A stretch of DNA of 64,000 nucleotides. Source: Polaribacter batillariae (lineage in GTDB: Bacteria; Bacteroidota; Bacteroidia; Flavobacteriales; Flavobacteriaceae). Position numbers and translations under genes: made by a program. Below, piece after piece: positions 36,900 through 47,015 of this stretch. The notes under the pieces were generated by a model that saw only the letters and a list, made by a program, of their open reading frames with translations, was not told the origin of the DNA and searched no databases. The DNA lies in NCBI RefSeq assembly GCF_017498485.1, contig NZ_CP071795.1, positions 248,001-312,000 on the forward strand, written 5' to 3'. Within the stretch, counting starts at the first letter, position 1. Each line of letters begins with the position of its first letter.

Positions 36900-37418
36900 T
36901 TAATTTTTATGCTTTCCGTTTGTAAATGTATCTGCTAAATCCGACATTTTATTAATATCAATATTTCCGGTTAAAGAAACAATCATTGCTTTAGACATGC
37001 CATTCGTTTTTTTATCAACTCCTTTAATAAACATTAAAACTTCACTTACATAATTTTTATTTTTTGTTGATTGTACATAGATTTTAATTCGAGAATCGTC
37101 TTCTTTTATTCGCATTAACTCTGTTAAATTCTGTTTTTTAATAGAATTATTTACCATTGTTTCCATTTTATTGGCAATGGATTTGTCGTCTGAAGAAAAC
37201 ATTCTAAATTCTTTTAATTCTTTAATCATTTCAAAGACTTGCATTACTTCGTTACTTTTAGTGTCTTTAGGTTTAAACTTATTTAAAAGTTCGAAAGCAT
37301 CTTTAGAAACAACGACCATATCTACGCCATCCATATCTTCTAGTGAGTCGAAAAACGACTGTGCGCTTGTTGCCATTGGTGCAACAATAAATGCTAATAA
37401 TATTATTATTTTTTTCAT
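36900..37418 (-). CDS. DUF4252 secreted protein
   Basis: A signal peptide (MKKIIILLAFIVAPMATSAQ) precedes a DUF4252 domain: DGVDMVVVSKDAFELLNKF, RMFSSDDKSIANKME, DSRIKIYVQSTKNKNYVSEV and VSLTGNIDINKMSDL. It is a paralogue of the downstream lipoprotein, which lies 81 bp away. Export without lipidation suggests a periplasmic form. It is likely cotranscribed with the sigma factor. Confidence 0.82.
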   Translation of the reverse strand: MKKIIILLAFIVAPMATSAQSFFDSLEDMDGVDMVVVSKDAFELLNKFKPKDTKSNEVMQVFEMIKELKEFRMFSSDDKSIANKMETMVNNSIKKQNLTELMRIKEDDSRIKIYVQSTKNKNYVSEVLMFIKGVDKKTNGMSKAMIVSLTGNIDINKMSDLADTFTNGKHKN

Positions 37419-37459
37419 AATTTCTCTTGTTTACTTGGTTTTACTAATTTTTACTTGGT

Positions 37460-37894
37460 TTATTTTAATATCTTATTTACAGTATTTTCATATACATACA
37501 AATTGGCTACTGCATTTTCTCCTTTTTTTAAATTTGTAGAAAGCAATTCTAGCCCTTTACTTACTTGTGCGTATATTTTTTCTGCTTCTTTTCTTTGTTG
37601 ATGTTCGTTATATGTATGTTTTCCAACAAATACGCTAAACAACAATACTACAGATGCTGCTACAGACAACCATTTAAAGTTTTTCTTATTCGATTTCTTA
37701 GGTTCTAACTTTATGGTTTTTGTGTACGTTACATCTTTAGCGGTGGTAAAATAATTAAACATATATGCATACTCTTGCAAATGAGGTGCCACGTTTTCTT
37801 CTTTAAAATAGTTTTTTAAAACGGCTTCTTCTTGCAAAGTAGTTTCTGCGTTTAAATATTTTTCTACTAATTTTTCTATGTTAGCTAACTCCAT
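37460..37894 (-). CDS. Probable anti-sigma factor-like single-pass membrane protein
   Basis: The 144-residue protein has a cytoplasmic N-terminal helical part (about 1-70, MELANIEKLVEKYLNAETTL, EAVLKNYFKEENVAPHLQEY), one transmembrane segment (about 75-91, WLSVAASVVLLFSVFVG) and a short outer tail. The size, layout and 14-bp overlap with the sigma gene are those of anti-sigma factors. No zinc-binding HxxxCxxC is present, so the assignment rests on context. Confidence 0.65.
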   Translation of the reverse strand: MELANIEKLVEKYLNAETTLQEEAVLKNYFKEENVAPHLQEYAYMFNYFTTAKDVTYTKTIKLEPKKSNKKNFKWLSVAASVVLLFSVFVGKHTYNEHQQRKEAEKIYAQVSKGLELLSTNLKKGENAVANLYVYENTVNKILK

Positions 37895-38390
37895 AGTTGT
37901 GTTTTTTTATTAATTCTTGTCTTATTGTTTTTCTCGCCCTTGATAATGCCACTCTTACTGCTGTTGGTTTCATATCTACCATTTTGCAGATTTCTTCAAA
38001 ATCGTATTCTTCGATATCTCTAAGTTGAATGATAATTTTTTGTTGTTCTGGTAAATTTTCTATCAATTTGTGTACTTGGTTTACACTGTCTTGATATTCC
38101 ATTTTTTTATCTAAAGACGTATCTTTTTCTTTATAATTACTGTGCACTAATGTTAAGTTACTTGCTTGTTTCGATTTTAAGCGATCGTAACAATAATTCT
38201 TTGTCATTGTCATTGCAAATGCTTCTACATTATTATAATCAGCGATTTTTTCTTTGCTTTTCCATAATTTAAAAAACAGTTCTTGTGTAGCATCCTCAGC
38301 TTCTTCTGTAGAGACTAACAATCGTTTTGCTAAACGAAACACTTTGTCTTTAAACGGTAAAACAACTTTTAAAAAGTCTGACTGGTTCAT
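37881..38390 (-). CDS. ECF RNA polymerase sigma factor
   Basis: The 169-residue protein has region 2 (about 20-85, EAEDATQELFFKLWKSKEKI) and region 4 (about 110-160, LIENLPEQQKIIIQLRDIEE, then FEEICKMVDMKPTAVRVALS). This is the sigma-70 ECF type. It heads a leftward cluster with a putative anti-sigma protein and two DUF4252 genes, so it probably controls that cluster. It is divergent from the S41 genes. Confidence 0.9.
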   Translation of the reverse strand: MNQSDFLKVVLPFKDKVFRLAKRLLVSTEEAEDATQELFFKLWKSKEKIADYNNVEAFAMTMTKNYCYDRLKSKQASNLTLVHSNYKEKDTSLDKKMEYQDSVNQVHKLIENLPEQQKIIIQLRDIEEYDFEEICKMVDMKPTAVRVALSRARKTIRQELIKKHNYGVS

Positions 38391-38556
38391 TTCTTGGGTT
38401 TCTTTTTTTGTAAATCTTTCTTCTTATTGCTTTCTTATTTTTAGATTTACATTATTACGACGAGACACAATTTATTTTGTTACAAGATATTTTAAAAATA
38501 ATACTATTTATACGTAAATTGCGTTAACTTTAGTACAGAAACTATATCTTTATTTA

Positions 38557-40014
38557 ATGAAAAACTATTTAAAAGCTTTTTACTTACTTTTTTTAGCAAT
38601 TTCTTTTACCCAATGTTCTAAAGAATATAAAGTTCCAGACGATTTGGTCGTTCACGATTTTGTATGGAAAGGGTTAAATGCTTATTATTTGTACCAAGAT
38701 CAAATTGAAGATTTATCTGACAGACGTTTTAATTCGGATATTCAATTGAATAATTATTTAAGCACTTTTGAAGATTATAACGAATTATTTTCTTCTTTAT
38801 TAATTGCAAACGATGCAAAATCTACTTTAGTAGAAGATTACAATATTCTTTTAGAGGATGTTCCTTTAAGAGCAACTGTTACAAACGGAATGGAGTTTGG
38901 CATTATTGCTGAAGAAGGAGAGCCTGATAATGTTATTGGTTACGTAACACATATTTTACCGGGCTCGAATGCCGCATCAAAAAATATTAAACGTGGAGAA
39001 TTTTTTAACGCTGTTGATGGTGTACAATTAACAAGAACCAATTTTATCGATTTATTATTAGATGGCGCAGATACTTTTAATTTAAACATAGTAAGTTTCG
39101 ATGGTACAACTGTTACTCCAAACACAAAAACCGTTTCTTTAACTAAAGAAAATTACACATATCCTACTACTTTTTTAGAAGAAATAATACCAATTGGGGC
39201 AAACAATATTGGGTATTTAATGTACAACAACAATTTTTCTAAAAATTACATTTACGAATTAAACACTACTTTCTTAGATTTTAAAAATGCCAATGTTAAC
39301 GAACTCGTTTTAGACTTACGTTACAATATAGGTACAGGAAGTTTTGCAAGAGATGTCGCAAAATTAGCAAGTTTAATTACAGGGCAATTTGCAAATAACA
39401 CTTTTGTAAAAGAAAAATGGAACTCGAAAGCACAGCCTTGGTTTGAGCAAAATCAACCAGATTCTTTAATAACAAAATTTCCAACAAAATTAAATGCAAC
39501 TACAAATTTTAATAGTTTAAACTTAACAGACGTTTATATTGTATTAAATGGAGATAATTTTTCGGGTTCTTCTACAATCGAATTATTAATAAATAGTCTA
39601 AAACCCTATATAAATGTACATTTAATTGGCACACAAACCGCAGGAAACAACACTGGTTCTATTACTTTATATAATTCAGACGATTACGATTTCGGAAACA
39701 GAAATATGTCGCACACAGTCGCTTTACAACCTGTAGTGTTAAGTTTCTATAATAAAGACGACCAAACTTACGAAAACGGATTTACACCCGACATTATTTT
39801 GTGCCCAAATGAAGATATTTTAAACCTTGGAGAACTTGGCAAGCGTTCGGATCCTATTTTAGACCGCGTTTTAACCTATGTATCTTCTGGAAATACTGGC
39901 ACAAATGTTGTTTGTAACTCAAATAACTTCGAGTTTATTTATAACTCTATAAGTGCACAAAGAGAAATAGACAAAGGAGTTTTTATAAACCAAGATTTAC
40001 CTAATACAAATTAA
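38557..40014 (+). CDS. S41-family peptidase-like lipoprotein lacking the catalytic lysine
   Basis: A lipoprotein signal peptide (MKNYLKAFYLLFLAISFTQC) is followed by an N-terminal S41 cap region (FVWKGLNAYYLYQDQIEDLS), a PDZ-like region (about 105-190) and the S41 core. Compared with the adjacent paralogue, the core has RYNIGTGS where that has RYNGGGSI, and TAGNNTGS where that has TVGKQVGS, so the general-base lysine is an asparagine (about residue 363). It is therefore predicted to be inactive as a protease, perhaps a binding or regulatory partner. The next gene starts 2 bp after its stop. Confidence 0.85.
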   Translation: MKNYLKAFYLLFLAISFTQCSKEYKVPDDLVVHDFVWKGLNAYYLYQDQIEDLSDRRFNSDIQLNNYLSTFEDYNELFSSLLIANDAKSTLVEDYNILLEDVPLRATVTNGMEFGIIAEEGEPDNVIGYVTHILPGSNAASKNIKRGEFFNAVDGVQLTRTNFIDLLLDGADTFNLNIVSFDGTTVTPNTKTVSLTKENYTYPTTFLEEIIPIGANNIGYLMYNNNFSKNYIYELNTTFLDFKNANVNELVLDLRYNIGTGSFARDVAKLASLITGQFANNTFVKEKWNSKAQPWFEQNQPDSLITKFPTKLNATTNFNSLNLTDVYIVLNGDNFSGSSTIELLINSLKPYINVHLIGTQTAGNNTGSITLYNSDDYDFGNRNMSHTVALQPVVLSFYNKDDQTYENGFTPDIILCPNEDILNLGELGKRSDPILDRVLTYVSSGNTGTNVVCNSNNFEFIYNSISAQREIDKGVFINQDLPNTN

Positions 40015-40016
40015 AT

Positions 40017-41507
40017 ATGAAAAAAATAATTTTTGCAAGTTTTTTAACAATTTTATTTATAGCGAGTAGTTGTAGTAAAAAAGAAGAAGAGAACGAAATT
40101 ACAGAACCAGATTTTGTAGTAACTTTAGATGATGAGATTAACTTTTTTATATGGAAAGGATTAAAAAATTATTATCTATGGGAAAAAGATGTTTCAGATT
40201 TAGCAGACGATAGATTTAATAATATCGAAGAATTATATACTTATTTTAGAAATTACGATTCTCCTGAAAGTACTTTTAATAATTTATTATTTCGACCAGG
40301 AAATGTAGATCGTTTCTCTTGGATTGTAGATGATTATGTTGCTTTAGAAAATTCTTTTCAAGGAATCAATACCACAACAGGAATGGAGTTTGGTTTAAAA
40401 AGATATCAAAACAGTAATACCAATGTTTATGGATATGTTAGATATGTAATTCCAAATTCTAGCGCTGCTACAGAAAAAGTAAAAAGAGGTATGATTTTTA
40501 GCTCCGTAAACGGAACACAGCTTACAGACAGTAATTTTAGAACATTATTGTTTGGAAACAATAGTTCTTTTTCAATTGGTTTGGCCAATTATAATAACGG
40601 AAATCCTATTTCGAACGGAACAACCATTTCTTTAACAAAAGCCGAAGTACAAGAAAACCCAATTGCTGTATCTAAAGTAATTACAGAAGGTAATAAAAAA
40701 ATAGGGTATTTAATGTACAACCAATTTGCGCGTAATTACGATGGAGAGTTAAACGCCGTTTTTAATTTTTTAAAAGCAGAAAATGTAAGCGATTTAATTA
40801 TCGATTTAAGATACAATGGAGGTGGCTCTATTACAACTGCTTCGTATTTAGGAAGCATGGTTACAGGGCAATTTGGTGGACAAGTATATTCGAAAGAAGT
40901 TTGGAATGAAGCAATAACCAAAGGAACTCCTGCAGATCGTTTTATTAATAATTTTCCAACTAAAATTAGAAATACAGATAACACAGGAAATGTTATTTTA
41001 GAAGAAAACATAAATAGTTTAGGTTTAACAAAAGTATATTTTATTGTTTCTGGAAGTACAGCATCTGCATCTGAACTGGTAATTAACTCGTTAAGTGCTT
41101 ATATAGATGTAGAAGTAGTTGGTACCACAACCGTAGGAAAACAAGTAGGTTCTATAACCTTATACGATTCTGAAAGTTTATTTAGAAATGGCAAAAACTT
41201 AAACCCCAAACATACATATGCGATGCAACCCATTGTTTTAGAAATTACCAATAAAAATGGAGAAAACTACCCCAATGGAATTGTTCCTGGAACCAACTTT
41301 ACGGGTATTAATTTAGCAGAAGACGTTGGAGATTTAGGAGTTTTAGGAGAACGTTCGGACCCACTTTTAGATAGAACGTTAACATATATTTTAACAGGTA
41401 AAAAGACTTTTGGTAAGAATAAAGCTTCTTTTGTAAATACAGAAGAAATTTTTAATTCGAAATTGGCAACTCCAGCAAGCAATAATATGTTTACAGATTT
41501 TAAATAA
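40017..41507 (+). CDS. S41-family peptidase, lipoprotein
   Basis: A 496-residue carboxyl-terminal-processing-type serine protease. A lipoprotein signal (MKKIIFASFLTILFIASSC) is followed by the cap with FFIWKGLKNYYLWEKDVSDL, a PDZ-like domain (about 120-205), and the catalytic core with the serine in SGSTASASE (about residue 350) and the lysine in TTTVGKQVGS (about 373). It cleaves proteins or peptides at the outer-membrane surface. It is translationally close to its inactive-looking paralogue upstream (2-bp gap). Confidence 0.92.
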   Translation: MKKIIFASFLTILFIASSCSKKEEENEITEPDFVVTLDDEINFFIWKGLKNYYLWEKDVSDLADDRFNNIEELYTYFRNYDSPESTFNNLLFRPGNVDRFSWIVDDYVALENSFQGINTTTGMEFGLKRYQNSNTNVYGYVRYVIPNSSAATEKVKRGMIFSSVNGTQLTDSNFRTLLFGNNSSFSIGLANYNNGNPISNGTTISLTKAEVQENPIAVSKVITEGNKKIGYLMYNQFARNYDGELNAVFNFLKAENVSDLIIDLRYNGGGSITTASYLGSMVTGQFGGQVYSKEVWNEAITKGTPADRFINNFPTKIRNTDNTGNVILEENINSLGLTKVYFIVSGSTASASELVINSLSAYIDVEVVGTTTVGKQVGSITLYDSESLFRNGKNLNPKHTYAMQPIVLEITNKNGENYPNGIVPGTNFTGINLAEDVGDLGVLGERSDPLLDRTLTYILTGKKTFGKNKASFVNTEEIFNSKLATPASNNMFTDFK

Positions 41508-41531
41508 AAAAGTAATTTTTAATATTTAAAA

Positions 41532-41728
41532 AGAGGCTGTCACAAAAATAAATTTAATGGTTATTTTAAGCATTCCTAAAATCAAAATATATTTTAATTG
41601 AAAGTAGCTAACGCAGTTATCGAAAAATCTAAAATACTGAAATTCAATAAATAAGATTTCTCCATTACAGTCGAAATGACAAAATTACAGTCGAAATGAC
41701 AAATTTTTATACTTTCGAGACAGCTTCT
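41532..41728. repeat. Dispersed inverted-repeat element, copy 2 (197 bp)
   Basis: Related to copy 1, with ends AGAGGCTGTC / GACAGCTTCT (one mismatch) and the same interior blocks. It contains an internal tandem duplication of the ATTACAGTCGAAATGACAAA unit. It lies between convergent genes. Confidence 0.75.
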
Positions 41729-41758
41729 TTTTTTACCATTTGTGTAAGTGGTACTCGT

Positions 41759-42661
41759 TTACAGTAAACTCATTTGTCCGTTTTTGTTGGTTGTTTTTTC
41801 ATTCGGAATTTTTAAATCCATTTGAAATGCAGTATTTATTTTATTGATAAAATGCGCAGCTAACAAAGGCGATGCCAATTCTAAATTCTGATGAATAAAA
41901 AAATGAATGTTCTGCAAACCAGCATTATTCCATTCTTTTAACCTCTTAACCCAATCATCTAAACGATTGTAATCTGTAAGATGGTTTGCACCCACATACC
42001 GTATAAAAGCCTCGTTATTGGTTAAACGCATGTGCATCATATCTCTTCTGCCAGCAGTATCTACCAAAACATTGGCAATCTTATTTTCTTCTAAAAGTTC
42101 ATAAAAATCATTCGCTATTTCTTTGTCTGCAAACCAATCTTTGTGCCTTACTTCTACTGCCAAAGGAAAATCTTTTGGCCAACTTTCTACAAAGTTTTGT
42201 AGCACATTAAAATTCTTTGGACCAAAATTTGCGTGTAATTGTAAGAAAATCGTTCCTAATTTTTCTTGAAGATGGCTAAAATTATCTATATAAGAATTGG
42301 TAACTTCCTCCACTCTATTTAAACGTTTCCAGTGACTAATTTCTTGACCCAATTTCGGAAAAAACTTAAAATTCGCTGGGGTTTTTAATTTCCATTTTTC
42401 GAATTGTTGCGCTGGAAAATTTCTATAAAAAGTAGCATTTAACTCAATAGCATTAAACTGTGTCGCATAATATTCGAGCTCGTCTTTAGTACCTCTTGGA
42501 TAAAACCCTTTTAAATCTGCTCTGTTCCATTTAGCACAGCCTATATACATAGAAGGTTTTTCGTTTTTTTTATATTTTTTCAAAACACGAAAAGTATCTG
42601 GAGCTGTTTCTGGTAAGGTAAAATCTATAATTTCTGGATTTTCTACTTTTCCGAATTTCAT
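41759..42661 (-). CDS. DUF72-family protein
   Basis: The 300-residue protein has the DUF72 TIM-barrel pattern: MYIGCAKWNRADLKGFYPRG, FNAIELNATFYRNFP, FKFFPKLGQEISH, then LPLAVEVRHKDWF-like sequence (PLAVEVRHKDWF) and FIRYVGANHLTDYNRLDDW. DUF72 proteins (YecE) have conserved acidic and Arg residues in the barrel, but no confirmed activity. It is transcribed alone. Confidence 0.9.
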   Translation of the reverse strand: MKFGKVENPEIIDFTLPETAPDTFRVLKKYKKNEKPSMYIGCAKWNRADLKGFYPRGTKDELEYYATQFNAIELNATFYRNFPAQQFEKWKLKTPANFKFFPKLGQEISHWKRLNRVEEVTNSYIDNFSHLQEKLGTIFLQLHANFGPKNFNVLQNFVESWPKDFPLAVEVRHKDWFADKEIANDFYELLEENKIANVLVDTAGRRDMMHMRLTNNEAFIRYVGANHLTDYNRLDDWVKRLKEWNNAGLQNIHFFIHQNLELASPLLAAHFINKINTAFQMDLKIPNEKTTNKNGQMSLL

Positions 42662-42851
42662 TTATTTTATTTTTTTACAGGTTTTTTCAGTAATTTAAAA
42701 GCTTTAATTATTCAATAAAGCTGGTAAAACAACCTTAGTTTAAATTTTTAATCCATACCAAAAGCAGGCTATTTATTTCTGCTAGTTTTTGTAAAAATGA
42801 TTGTTAAAAGAAAAAAAATGCCTACAATTGGTATAACTTCAAAAAAAAAAA

Positions 42852-43820
42852 TTAAATATTCAGCTTCTCTGCATCTTCTTTAGAATCTTCCATTTCTTGG
42901 TCTGTTAAAACATCTGGTCTAAATTCACTCATTTTTTCCTCTTCTTTCGATTTAGCATATTTAAAGCCAGATTTCCACCATTTACTCATTAAATTTTTAT
43001 CGAAAACTAAAGAGTTTGTTGTTAAAACAGTTGGTGTATAATACAAATTAAGCTTTACACCTTTGTTAGAGGCTGCTAATTTTCCAATGGTAATATTGTG
43101 CCTTTCTACGTGTGTTAGCATAAAATCGAACACATCAAACAACAACGAAAATGGGTTTTTAGATGGCAATCTATTAAATTGAGTAACTTCTGTTTCTAAA
43201 ATAATGGCATCAATTTCTGTAGCACCTCGTAAAATGGCTTCTCGAATCGGAATTAAAGATCCAAAACCTCCATCTGCATATTGGCAATAATCTTTCTCTA
43301 ACAAACTCATAAAAGGAACATAGTTGCAAGAACCCCAAATCCAGTCGCAAAAATCTTCATAAGTACAGTCGTTTATAGACTTATATTCAATTTGATTGGT
43401 TGTTAAATTAGAAACTGTAACCACCACTTCTTTATTGGCTGCTCTAATTTTAACATACATTTCTTTGGTAATATTTCTTTTAATAAGCGCACGCAAATTC
43501 TTACTTTCTCCAAACGTTTTTCTACCATTTAAAATATTCCATAAGGTATTTAAATGATTTATCGAAACCACCTTTTCACCAGCTACTTTTCTAATTTTAA
43601 AAGGATTATTACTAAAAATCGTTTCTTGATTTACGTTGGTGTATAAGCTTTTCAATTCATCAATCATTCCCATAGCCAAATGCGAAACCATTAAACTTCC
43701 TGTAGATGTTCCTAAAAAAAAATCGTAATCTTTACCTTCATTTTTCATAAGGTATTGTGCAACTCCACCAGCAAATGCCCCTTTACTTCCTCCTCCAGAA
43801 ATTACCAATGCTTTTTTCAT
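42852..43820 (-). CDS. Patatin-like phospholipase
   Basis: The 322-residue protein has the patatin oxyanion motif GGGSKGAFAGG (residues 9-19), the nucleophile elbow GTSTGS (about 38-43) and the catalytic Asp in YADGGFGS (about 187-190). These form the Ser-Asp dyad of patatin-like acyl hydrolases. No signal peptide is present, so it is likely cytoplasmic and acts on phospholipids or other acyl esters. It is monocistronic. Confidence 0.92.
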   Translation of the reverse strand: MKKALVISGGGSKGAFAGGVAQYLMKNEGKDYDFFLGTSTGSLMVSHLAMGMIDELKSLYTNVNQETIFSNNPFKIRKVAGEKVVSINHLNTLWNILNGRKTFGESKNLRALIKRNITKEMYVKIRAANKEVVVTVSNLTTNQIEYKSINDCTYEDFCDWIWGSCNYVPFMSLLEKDYCQYADGGFGSLIPIREAILRGATEIDAIILETEVTQFNRLPSKNPFSLLFDVFDFMLTHVERHNITIGKLAASNKGVKLNLYYTPTVLTTNSLVFDKNLMSKWWKSGFKYAKSKEEEKMSEFRPDVLTDQEMEDSKEDAEKLNI

Positions 43821-44024
43821 TATTTATTTTAATTTGTTTACTTAAAAAAGAATTTCTTTAACCTATTGCCTAAAGATATCCCATAAAATTGTTATTTCCT
43901 TGAAAAAGGGAATCTAAAATAAAGCTTTTACGACCTTTTTTATTCAGAAATATTAGCACGAATGTATTTAAAGCTTCATTCGTCTTAAAAAAACCTTTAC
44001 TTTAGTCGTATAAAAATATCAAAA

Positions 44025-45068
44025 ATGAAAAGAATAATCGTAATTATTTTTGCTTTCCTTCTTTTAATTTCTTGCAAACAAGAATATCAACCAAGAAATA
44101 TAGAAACAATTTCTATAAAAGAATTTAAAATCGAAGATTCTAGCATTCGTGCAATTCAAGTTTTAGACAGTACAAGTGTTTTTTATGCAGGTTCTAAAGG
44201 AGACGTTGGTTTTACTACAAATAGAGGTGCTTTATGGAATGCATTGCACATTAAATACAAAGATTCTATCACTCCACATTTTAGAAGTTTAGCTTTTAAT
44301 GGAAATGATTATTTTGCATTATCTATAGGAAATCCGGCATTGTTATATAAAATTTCTGATGGAAACTTCACCTTAGTTTATACAGAAGAAAATGAAAAAG
44401 TATTTTATGATGCACTTACTTTTTTTGATGATAATTTGCATGGAATTGCAGTGGGAGATCCTACAGAAAACTGCGCATCTATTCTTATAACAGAAGATGG
44501 TGGAGAAACTTGGAACAAAATTCCGTGCGAAAATTTACCAGAAATTACAAAAGATGAAGCTTTCTTTGCTGCTAGTAACACAAATATTGCCACAATTGGA
44601 AGCACTGTTTGGATTGCCTCTGGAGGTGGAAAAGCAAGAATCTTAAAAGCGACCAATTATGGTAAATCTTGGCAAGTTTTCGAGACTCCTTTTGTACAAG
44701 GAAATGGTCCGCAAGGTATTTATTCTATCGATTTTTACGATAAAAATAATGGAATTGCAATAGGTGGAGATTACTCTAAACCAAAAGAAAACATTGCAAA
44801 CAAAGCAGTTACAACAGATGGAGGAAAAACGTGGACAATCGTTGCAAATGGAAAAAGCCCCAATTACAAAAGTTGCGTACAATATGTGCCAAATACAAAC
44901 GGAAAAGAGGTTTTTGCAGTGGGTAAAACCGGTGTTTCTTTTTCTAACGATGGTGGAAAAACGTGGAAAGATGTTTCGAAAGACGGTTATTACAGCATTC
45001 AATTTGTAGATAAAAATAATGCCTGGTTAAGTGGGCATCATAAAATTGGAAAATTAAACTTACAGTAA
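44025..45068 (+). CDS. BNR/Ycf48-like beta-propeller lipoprotein
   Basis: A lipoprotein signal (MKRIIVIIFAFLLLISC) precedes about 330 residues with repeated Asp-box-like motifs: ITEDGGETWNKIP, ATNYGKSWQVFE, TTDGGKTWTIVA and SNDGGKTWKDVS. These indicate a sialidase/Ycf48-type beta-propeller. The catalytic residues of sialidases are not evident, so a binding or assembly role is likelier. The following lipoprotein gene starts 4 bp later and pepT follows, so the three may form an operon. Confidence 0.8.
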   Translation: MKRIIVIIFAFLLLISCKQEYQPRNIETISIKEFKIEDSSIRAIQVLDSTSVFYAGSKGDVGFTTNRGALWNALHIKYKDSITPHFRSLAFNGNDYFALSIGNPALLYKISDGNFTLVYTEENEKVFYDALTFFDDNLHGIAVGDPTENCASILITEDGGETWNKIPCENLPEITKDEAFFAASNTNIATIGSTVWIASGGGKARILKATNYGKSWQVFETPFVQGNGPQGIYSIDFYDKNNGIAIGGDYSKPKENIANKAVTTDGGKTWTIVANGKSPNYKSCVQYVPNTNGKEVFAVGKTGVSFSNDGGKTWKDVSKDGYYSIQFVDKNNAWLSGHHKIGKLNLQ

Positions 45069-45072
45069 TTTT

Positions 45073-45627
45073 ATGAAGCATTTTATTCTTGGAATTGCAG
45101 CTACACTGCTACTCTATTCTTGCCATCGTCGAACCGATCTTCAAAAAGAATGCGATTGTAAAGAGGTATTTGTAGAAAATTTAGAAGAAATAAAAGACGC
45201 TAAACACCTTTTTTCTCTACAAATTCCAAAAGATTGGAAAACAAACCTATACACAGATGCCCGTCAATCTTCCATTTATTGTGCAGATACGATTAAAGAA
45301 CTTACAAAATCGTTGCTTTTAGATGTAAATTATATAAATACTTCTGTTATTTTTACTGATATTTTTAAATTGAAAATAGAGCAAGAAAATTTATCAAAAA
45401 AACACATTCAAACAAAAGCAAAAGAAATAACCTTTTTAAACAAACCAAGTTATTATACCGTTTCAATAGGTAAAAAAGGAACATTTAAGTATCGAATCTT
45501 ACAAATATTCACGAAATTAGATGCCGAAAACTCGTTAATGGCAACTGCCCAAATATATGGAGACTCTTTAGTAAATAGAAGAATTTGTAAAGCAATTAGC
45601 TTATTAGAAAAAATAAAAATACCATAA
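45073..45627 (+). CDS. Hypothetical lipoprotein
   Basis: Not recognised. A lipoprotein signal (MKHFILGIAATLLLYSC) precedes about 165 residues. The mature part opens with charged residues and CDCKEVF, and later has FSLQIPKDWKTNLYTDAR and SVIFTDIF, resembling the type of protein with a PsbP-like or stress-response fold (IPKDWKxxxY...). This is only a visual impression. It is sandwiched with 4-bp and 3-bp gaps between the propeller gene and pepT. Confidence 0.7.
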   Translation: MKHFILGIAATLLLYSCHRRTDLQKECDCKEVFVENLEEIKDAKHLFSLQIPKDWKTNLYTDARQSSIYCADTIKELTKSLLLDVNYINTSVIFTDIFKLKIEQENLSKKHIQTKAKEITFLNKPSYYTVSIGKKGTFKYRILQIFTKLDAENSLMATAQIYGDSLVNRRICKAISLLEKIKIP

Positions 45628-45630
45628 AAA

Positions 45631-46872
45631 ATGATTGAGAAAAAACACATTACAGACAGGTTTATAAAATATGTTACCATAGATACAGAATCAGACCCTA
45701 ATAACCTAGCTTTTCCGAGTACAGAAAATCAGTGGAATTTGGCAAAAACGCTCGTAAAAGATTTAACGGATATTGGAATGCAAGACATTACTTTAGATGA
45801 AAATTGCTATATCATGGCAACTCTACCAAGCAATATCGAACACAGAGTACCAACCATTGGTTTTATTGCTCATTTAGATACAAGTCCAGATTTTACAGGT
45901 AAAAATGTTACACCACAAATTGTAGAAAATTATCAAGGAAACGATATTATTTTAAATGAAGAAAAAAACATTGTACTTTCTCCAGATTATTTCGAAGATT
46001 TGTTGCAATACAAAGGACAAACTATAATTACCACAGATGGCACCACACTTTTAGGTGCCGATGACAAAGCTGGAGTTACAGAAATTGTAACTGCGATGGA
46101 ATATTTAATAAAACATCCAGAAATTAAACACGGTAAAATTAGAATTTGCTTTACACCAGATGAAGAAGTTGGCAAAGGAGCTCATAAATTCGATGTAAAT
46201 AAATTCGATGCAGAATGGGCATACACTATGGATGGAAGCCAGATTGGAGAGTTAGAATACGAAAATTTTAATGCAGCAAGTGCCAAAATTACCATTACAG
46301 GTAAAATTGTACATCCAGGGTATGCAAAAGGTAAAATGATAAATTCTATGCTTATTGCCAACGAGTTTATTGCCTCACTTCCACCAGAAGAAGTCCCAGA
46401 AAAAACAAGTGGTTACGAAGGTTTTTTCCATTTGCACGATCTTACAGGAAATGTAGAAAAAACAGTTTTAGAATACATCATTCGCAATCACGATTTAGAT
46501 TTGTTTGAAAAAAGAAAATATTTAATGCAAAGAATTGCCTTCGATTTTAACGAACGTTTCAACCAAGATTTGGTCGAAGTAGAAATTAAAAATCAATATT
46601 TTAATATGAAAGAAAAAATTGTTCCTGTAATGCATATTGTAGATATTGTAGAAGAAGTAATGACAGAAATAGGAATTACACCCATTATAAAACCAATTCG
46701 TGGAGGAACAGATGGCGCTCAACTTTCTTACAAAGGCTTGCCTTGCCCTAATATTTTTGCAGGCGGGCATAATTTTCATGGGCGTTTTGAGTATGTTCCT
46801 GTAGAATCTATGATAAAAGCAACTGAAGTAATTGTAGGAATTGCAGCCAAAGTTTCCGAAAAATATGCATAA
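45631..46872 (+). CDS. pepT: Peptidase T (tripeptide aminopeptidase)
   Basis: The 413-residue M20 metallopeptidase cleaves N-terminal residues from tripeptides in the cytoplasm. It shows the ligand and catalytic motifs [21 protein letters not shown] (bridging Asp), [11 protein letters not shown] (catalytic and ligand Glu), [12 protein letters not shown], and the C-terminal His ligand in [24 protein letters not shown] is also present. The length matches PepT. It is the last gene of a three-gene set. Confidence 0.95.
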   Translation: MIEKKHITDRFIKYVTIDTESDPNNLAFPSTENQWNLAKTLVKDLTDIGMQDITLDENCYIMATLPSNIEHRVPTIGFIAHLDTSPDFTGKNVTPQIVENYQGNDIILNEEKNIVLSPDYFEDLLQYKGQTIITTDGTTLLGADDKAGVTEIVTAMEYLIKHPEIKHGKIRICFTPDEEVGKGAHKFDVNKFDAEWAYTMDGSQIGELEYENFNAASAKITITGKIVHPGYAKGKMINSMLIANEFIASLPPEEVPEKTSGYEGFFHLHDLTGNVEKTVLEYIIRNHDLDLFEKRKYLMQRIAFDFNERFNQDLVEVEIKNQYFNMKEKIVPVMHIVDIVEEVMTEIGITPIIKPIRGGTDGAQLSYKGLPCPNIFAGGHNFHGRFEYVPVESMIKATEVIVGIAAKVSEKYA

Positions 46873-46876
46873 AAAA

Positions 46877-46898
46877 AGTCTCCAGGAAACTGGAGACT
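46877..46898. terminator. Hairpin between pepT and the acyltransferase gene
   Basis: Perfect 9-bp stem AGTCTCCAG-GAAA-CTGGAGACT. On the minus strand it is followed by seven T, making it a good leftward terminator for the acyltransferase gene. On the plus strand it has no T run, but lies 5 bp after the pepT stop. Confidence 0.7.
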
Positions 46899-47015
46899 AA
46901 TGTCATAGCATATGCTATTAAATGTAAATGTTTGATAACAAAGCCCCTAATCTTTATTAAAAAACGAATTACATCGTACAAACGTAATCATTTTTTATTT
47001 ATTAGATATCATGTT

